DNA of 64,000 bases from Fontivita pretiosa (lineage in GTDB: Bacteria > Planctomycetota > Phycisphaerae > Tepidisphaerales > Tepidisphaeraceae), in contig NZ_CP191258.1 in NCBI RefSeq assembly GCF_050410795.1, positions 3,844,001-3,908,000 on the forward strand, in the 5' to 3' direction. This document shows, piece after piece, positions 61,501 through 64,000 of the stretch. Both the position numbers and the translations under genes were made by a program. Under the pieces are notes generated by a model that saw only the letters and a program-made list of their open reading frames with translations, did not search any database and was not told where the DNA came from. Position 1 is the stretch's first letter. Every line of letters begins with the position of its first letter.

Positions 61501-63174
61501 CTGGGGGGGGCGGAAAGTTACTATCTCTACCATTACCGGCGCGAGACCGGGCAGACTGCAACCTCGCCCAACTGGAAGTTCGTCTATCCGGGGCACTATG
61601 TCGGGAGCCATGAATATCAGCGACATCAGGGGATGCGATTCCAGACCTGGTATGCTGATCCGGCCCAAGGGGGCAATCCGCCACCCACCTACGTATATGG
61701 GGGTGGCGATCTGCCTGAGATCACCCTTGGCGAGCCGAACCCGTCGGCCACTTACCCGACTCAGCACGTCATCCAGATCGCCAATGTGGACACGCCCGGG
61801 CCGCACCGGATTGAGGATCCGACGACAGCGGATCCGATGACAGGCTCACCGCCGCAGAAACCGTCGTTTCCGTTTGGCGGATATGCGCGAAATGGCGACA
61901 TGCTTCAGGTGCCGTTCATCGGCAGCTACGTCGTAGTGGTGGGCGGCGCTGCTGACGGCGGCGGCGGGGAGTTGATCGAAGTCAATCCAATCACCATCGA
62001 CAGCGTCTTCGCCGACGACACGCAGCCCGGCAACGATGATCTGGCGACCGGTTACACTCCCGGCGCTGCGCAGACCCGCGAGCAGGTTGGTCGGTTTGTG
62101 CCGGTCACTGCAATTCCCAGTGCAGCGGCCCCCATCGGCGACGATTTGAACCCGGTGGGAACGTATGACCTGAACATGCCTCCGGCCAACAAGTGGCACT
62201 ACCGCTGGGCGATGCGGCTGTTCGACTACCTCACGGTCGATGCGCCTTCCAACGACTACATGGCCAACGCGCCGCCGCAGCAGGAGTGGAGCGCGAACCT
62301 GGGCTACAAAAAAGGCGAAGTCGTGCAGGTGACGCCGCCGGGGGGCAAGCCATCGGAGGCGCAGATTTACGTGGCCATCAGCGATGTGCCGGCGACGGCG
62401 GGGCCGCCGAGTGGCGGCGGCCAGTGGCTGCGGATCGGCCCGGCGCCGATCGGCCCGGTCAGCGGACACTTCCGTCAGCCCGTGAAGAACTCGTCCGATC
62501 ACGACGCCGCCGAATCCGGCTCGCCCGATGCCAACAAGGAAGACACCGTCCCGGTTCACGGGCTGATCAACCTCAACACCGCGCCGTGGAAGGTGCTGGC
62601 GGCGATCCCGTGGGTACCGGCGGGGCAGGACACGTACAGTTTTAACCCCACCACCGGTCTGTTCCTGACAAACGCCACCAACAACATCGACGACAACACG
62701 GACATCGCCAGGGCTATCGTCGCCTGGCGGGATGGAATCGTGATCCCAGGCAGTTATATGCCGGGCAAAGGCCCGTTCCGCTCGCTGTTTGACCTGTATC
62801 GCGTGACCGATGCAACCGGCAAGCGCATCTTCCTGGACATCCAGCAGGCCCAGGCCGGCGCCGCCGAGCCGGGCGACTCGCTGGGTGAGTTCTCGCCGTA
62901 CGACGGCGATCGCCCGGGCACTGTCACGCCCGTACTCGACGGCGTGCGCTACGACTTCGAGGAGCAGTGCCTTTTGATGAACCGAGTGAGCAACCTGTTG
63001 ACCACCCGGTCTGATTCCTTCACCGCCTACATCCTGATCCAGGGATGGCGAAGCGTGGGTTCGAGCCGTCCGGAGCTGGTCGTCCAGCGCCGCGCCGCCT
63101 TCCTGCTGGACCGCTCAAACCTGACCGAGACCAACAACAGGCTGAATCAGCCGGTGAACGTGCCGAACGAATAA
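58594..63174 (+). CDS. Giant GspK-like minor pseudopilin with CBM-like and lamin-tail-like modules
   Basis: 1526 residues from ATG 58594, versus about 330 for typical GspK. The leader ends at Gly25 (QARPG) before SVLILVVVLVVLLALLGTAL, the GspK-type segment without a +5 Glu. Helix-hairpin-helix motifs of GspK are present twice (TNINTAPFGELWRAF about 611; LINLNTAPWKVLAAIP about 1324). Insertions: CBM5/12-like segments at about 172-219 (RSYKKGEVVRTTGGCFVNLT) and 1230-1284 (LGYKKGEVVQV..YVAISDV..W), and a lamin-tail-domain-like segment at about 790-892 (AIELYNPYPDEIDISGWAI, PPGTTIPGHSFAVLENEG). GspK caps the pseudopilus tip; here the tip may bind polysaccharide. Last gene of the operon. Confidence 0.82.
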   Translation: MLKLFSPAVGILNRIQRRYAQARPGSVLILVVVLVVLLALLGTALLSTTRNDRYTAAQNTSNTQISLLVEAVKTMAQAMVADDLFGVPPGGSSTAYRPPDETAQIGEPDYKHYDSSLADLYLADRAPKLITTLGNQIIAWHGVTWPAMTSTSGRAFDSPDPDSNLRLITLITDWSATRSYKKGEVVRTTGGCFVNLTGANFATDLDAATGKLKAPNWRQTQGKDSFVLAPAYKTIAGRIYPALVRLNLDLINTLNDPNAMVGPFIAADADGDGIADSGLFRLNVNIEGVEYYGAIRIVDNSAAVNVNTAFSRHSDATANRLVDAFNQADFGTPGNPANIGAANLGMFKSHVGLLELLFENSGSFANAWRETLSLMYSRTGDTSAFFDGTPFEDPSTGSGTNATPRSDFIYRTRGDLWEHQLATRLQNPGYNTQRIKFSPFSMVDQLALAYRQTLVHADTGLSRFESAMLNAPAANGIESVSLFDRSVIPARSWLQLNPPFAPNEISRWFDLCFNHERVGGNITIPGVGISPLTLDPTQPRALRSLLTTHNAVANLAPRHDMELTDSRRIPPENKIDMPVTDTNLAAAPPDPRLKTDLMPNHSKPGSVRTPARTNINTAPFGELWRAFWEVMVDQSTHEGTPFGTPITPASVPQRENTISKLWDGNRFSNDNNGSSIKDGAFPFLTDPNNFHQQRMFRSSIRDFHVNASHQFRAHQQLLLRAALAAVNAEDLRDSDLYTVTHRMIHLELDRGGSVVAKVHVFGTERQPFITEVFVSTDITSTDTETGSPNDNGLGTGGYGYVAIELYNPYPDEIDISGWAIAIIDRRRTDAGDAHPNGSYPLRYFLLHPGGPKFTDSNKYDPVTEAPWVFPPGTTIPGHSFAVLENEGASAPNMIKVPSGVRIKVPNLHWVINGPDADPYWESRGGEFVLLRPAGPRNPASPNRRLEAGEWAPVDCFDFTGIFNARRSVELGGAESYYLYHYRRETGQTATSPNWKFVYPGHYVGSHEYQRHQGMRFQTWYADPAQGGNPPPTYVYGGGDLPEITLGEPNPSATYPTQHVIQIANVDTPGPHRIEDPTTADPMTGSPPQKPSFPFGGYARNGDMLQVPFIGSYVVVVGGAADGGGGELIEVNPITIDSVFADDTQPGNDDLATGYTPGAAQTREQVGRFVPVTAIPSAAAPIGDDLNPVGTYDLNMPPANKWHYRWAMRLFDYLTVDAPSNDYMANAPPQQEWSANLGYKKGEVVQVTPPGGKPSEAQIYVAISDVPATAGPPSGGGQWLRIGPAPIGPVSGHFRQPVKNSSDHDAAESGSPDANKEDTVPVHGLINLNTAPWKVLAAIPWVPAGQDTYSFNPTTGLFLTNATNNIDDNTDIARAIVAWRDGIVIPGSYMPGKGPFRSLFDLYRVTDATGKRIFLDIQQAQAGAAEPGDSLGEFSPYDGDRPGTVTPVLDGVRYDFEEQCLLMNRVSNLLTTRSDSFTAYILIQGWRSVGSSRPELVVQRRAAFLLDRSNLTETNNRLNQPVNVPNE

Positions 63175-63194
63175 GGATGAAGGTGGAGGAGTGA
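63172..63194. repeat. Single-arm GGATGAAGG word at the operon end
   Basis: AAGGATGAAGGTGGAGGAG directly follows the GspK-like stop, sharing the word with 56580-56690 and 52526-52665. No opposing arm was seen in the 30-bp convergent gap. Confidence 0.45.
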
Positions 63195-63204
63195 TGTTTA
63201 CAGC

Positions 63205-64000
63205 TTACTCCTTGACCACCACTACACTCTTGCCCTCCACCAGCAGGTCGTACAGCCACTCCACATCCGCGTTCTTCAGGCGGATGCACCCCATCGATTC
63301 CATCTTGCCGATGCTCGATTCGTCGATCGTGCCGTGGATGCCGTAGCTGGATTTGCCGACGGCGTGGCCGTCGATGCCGCTCAGGCCGATCCATCGCTCG
63401 CCAAGGGGATTGGCCGGGTCGTCGGCGGCGATCACGCCCTCGCCGCGGGGGCTGTAGTACGTCGGATTCTTCAGCTTCTTCTGCGGCTCGACCAGCCAGC
63501 TTCCTGTCGGAGTGGAATCATCCTTGCCCAGCCCGACGGGATAGCTGGTGATGTACATGCAGCCGCTTTCCATCGGCGGTCCGAGGTAGATATCCATCAT
63601 GAACCGGCTCTTGTAGACCACGGCGTTGAAGGGGCCATGGATGACCTTGATCGTCTGTCCGGCGCGCAGTTTTCGCGGATCGCTCAGCCCGTTCAGCCGC
63701 GCCAGCAGCTCCCAGGTGACATCGTACTTGTCGGCGATTTTCCGCAGCAGATCCCCGCTCTGCACCGTATACGTTCCGCCGAACGGATCGCCGTCGAATC
63801 GCTGGCTGGAGAACACCACTGTCTGGTTGATCTGCGAGATCAGTTGCTTGGCGCGATCCACATCCGAGCCACTCAGCCGACCGCTCAGAAGCGCGTCATT
63901 GAGCATGGCTCTGGCGGCCAGCACGTCGCCCGCGTCGCGCTTGCGCTGGGCGTGCGTGAACAGATCGGTGCTCGTTCCCGAATCCCGGGCATTGCGCAGT
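63205..64000 (-). CDS. LysM / L,D-transpeptidase (N-terminus beyond window)
   Basis: The frame is open from the right edge to the stop at 63205, 264 residues visible. The N-terminal visible part is helical (AQRKRDAGDVLAARAMLNDA), then a LysM domain (GGTYTVQSGDLLRKIADKYD, KLRAGQTIKVIHG) that binds peptidoglycan. The YkuD L,D-transpeptidase domain follows with SYGIHGTIDESSIG and the catalytic SMGCIRLKNADVEWLYDLL (Cys nucleophile). It makes 3-3 peptidoglycan cross-links or attaches proteins. Convergent with the GspK-like gene, with a 30-bp gap. Confidence 0.9.
   Translation of the reverse strand, partial: LRNARDSGTSTDLFTHAQRKRDAGDVLAARAMLNDALLSGRLSGSDVDRAKQLISQINQTVVFSSQRFDGDPFGGTYTVQSGDLLRKIADKYDVTWELLARLNGLSDPRKLRAGQTIKVIHGPFNAVVYKSRFMMDIYLGPPMESGCMYITSYPVGLGKDDSTPTGSWLVEPQKKLKNPTYYSPRGEGVIAADDPANPLGERWIGLSGIDGHAVGKSSYGIHGTIDESSIGKMESMGCIRLKNADVEWLYDLLVEGKSVVVVKE

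Overview
The window reads as high-GC chromosomal DNA from a member of the Planctomycetota, most likely class Phycisphaerae. The grounds are seven PEP-CTERM sorting signals, dockerin-like calcium repeats on extracellular proteins, planctomycete-type N-terminal LEPR/LERR motifs, many pseudopilins with FTLVE-type N-termini (two with an H-xn-DG C-terminal motif), and Ala-Thr-Gln-Pro low-complexity runs. No rRNA, tRNA, integrase or transposase gene was recognised. Lineage is inferred from these traits, not from a marker gene.

Layout. (1) 1-2000 (-): succinate dehydrogenase genes sdhC and sdhA (cut by the left edge) with a DinB-fold gene between them. (2) 2013-3443: an adenylosuccinate lyase of the type seen in animals. 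(3) 3554-5111 (-): two paralogous PEP-CTERM proteins. (4) 5563-9532: a GH15 glucoamylase-type enzyme fused to a C-terminal two-cluster ferredoxin domain, followed by a hybrid-cluster protein (Hcp). This pairing is the most unusual gene arrangement in the window. (5) 9529-14710 (-): a small protein, a GH9 cellulase with dockerin, a PEP-CTERM/dockerin protein and an RTX-like protein. (6) 14887-18602: a TIR-like (CAP12/PycTIR type) protein divergent from a hybrid sensor histidine kinase. (7) 18665-25588: two small Cys-rich exported proteins, a Gld-type ABC system (ATPase, permease, GldG-like, DUF4340) and queF. (8) 25641-43048: a polysaccharide-oriented region with a 1238-residue LamG/BACON/beta-propeller protein, PEP-CTERM/dockerin proteins, two GH53 endo-galactanases, a XylR-type AraC regulator and two H-xn-DG pseudopilins. 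(9) 43567-63174: a type IV pilus / type II secretion-like cluster (PilB, PilT, second PilB, PilC, then seven pseudopilin-type genes ending in a 1526-residue GspK-like protein). (10) 63205-64000 (-): a LysM/L,D-transpeptidase cut by the right edge.

How the parts fit. GH9, the two GH53 enzymes and the LamG/propeller protein point to plant or algal polysaccharide use (cellulose, arabinogalactan). Dockerin and PEP-CTERM modules would place products at the cell surface. The XylR-type regulator beside the secreted-type GH53 is a plausible sugar sensor. The pilus/secretion cluster probably builds a pseudopilus-like fibre; its larger subunits carry inserted modules resembling carbohydrate-binding and lamin-tail domains.

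A second layer is non-coding. Many tandem gene junctions contain inverted arrays of short degenerate words (for example AGTGGYC, GGATGAAGG, GATTTGCGATTTTC, ACGACAAAAGA). In the pseudopilin operon these arrays sit directly in front of, and partly inside, the prepilin leader regions. A 175-bp MITE-like element with 19-bp terminal inverted repeats lies at 34247-34421, beside a decayed dockerin-gene fragment.
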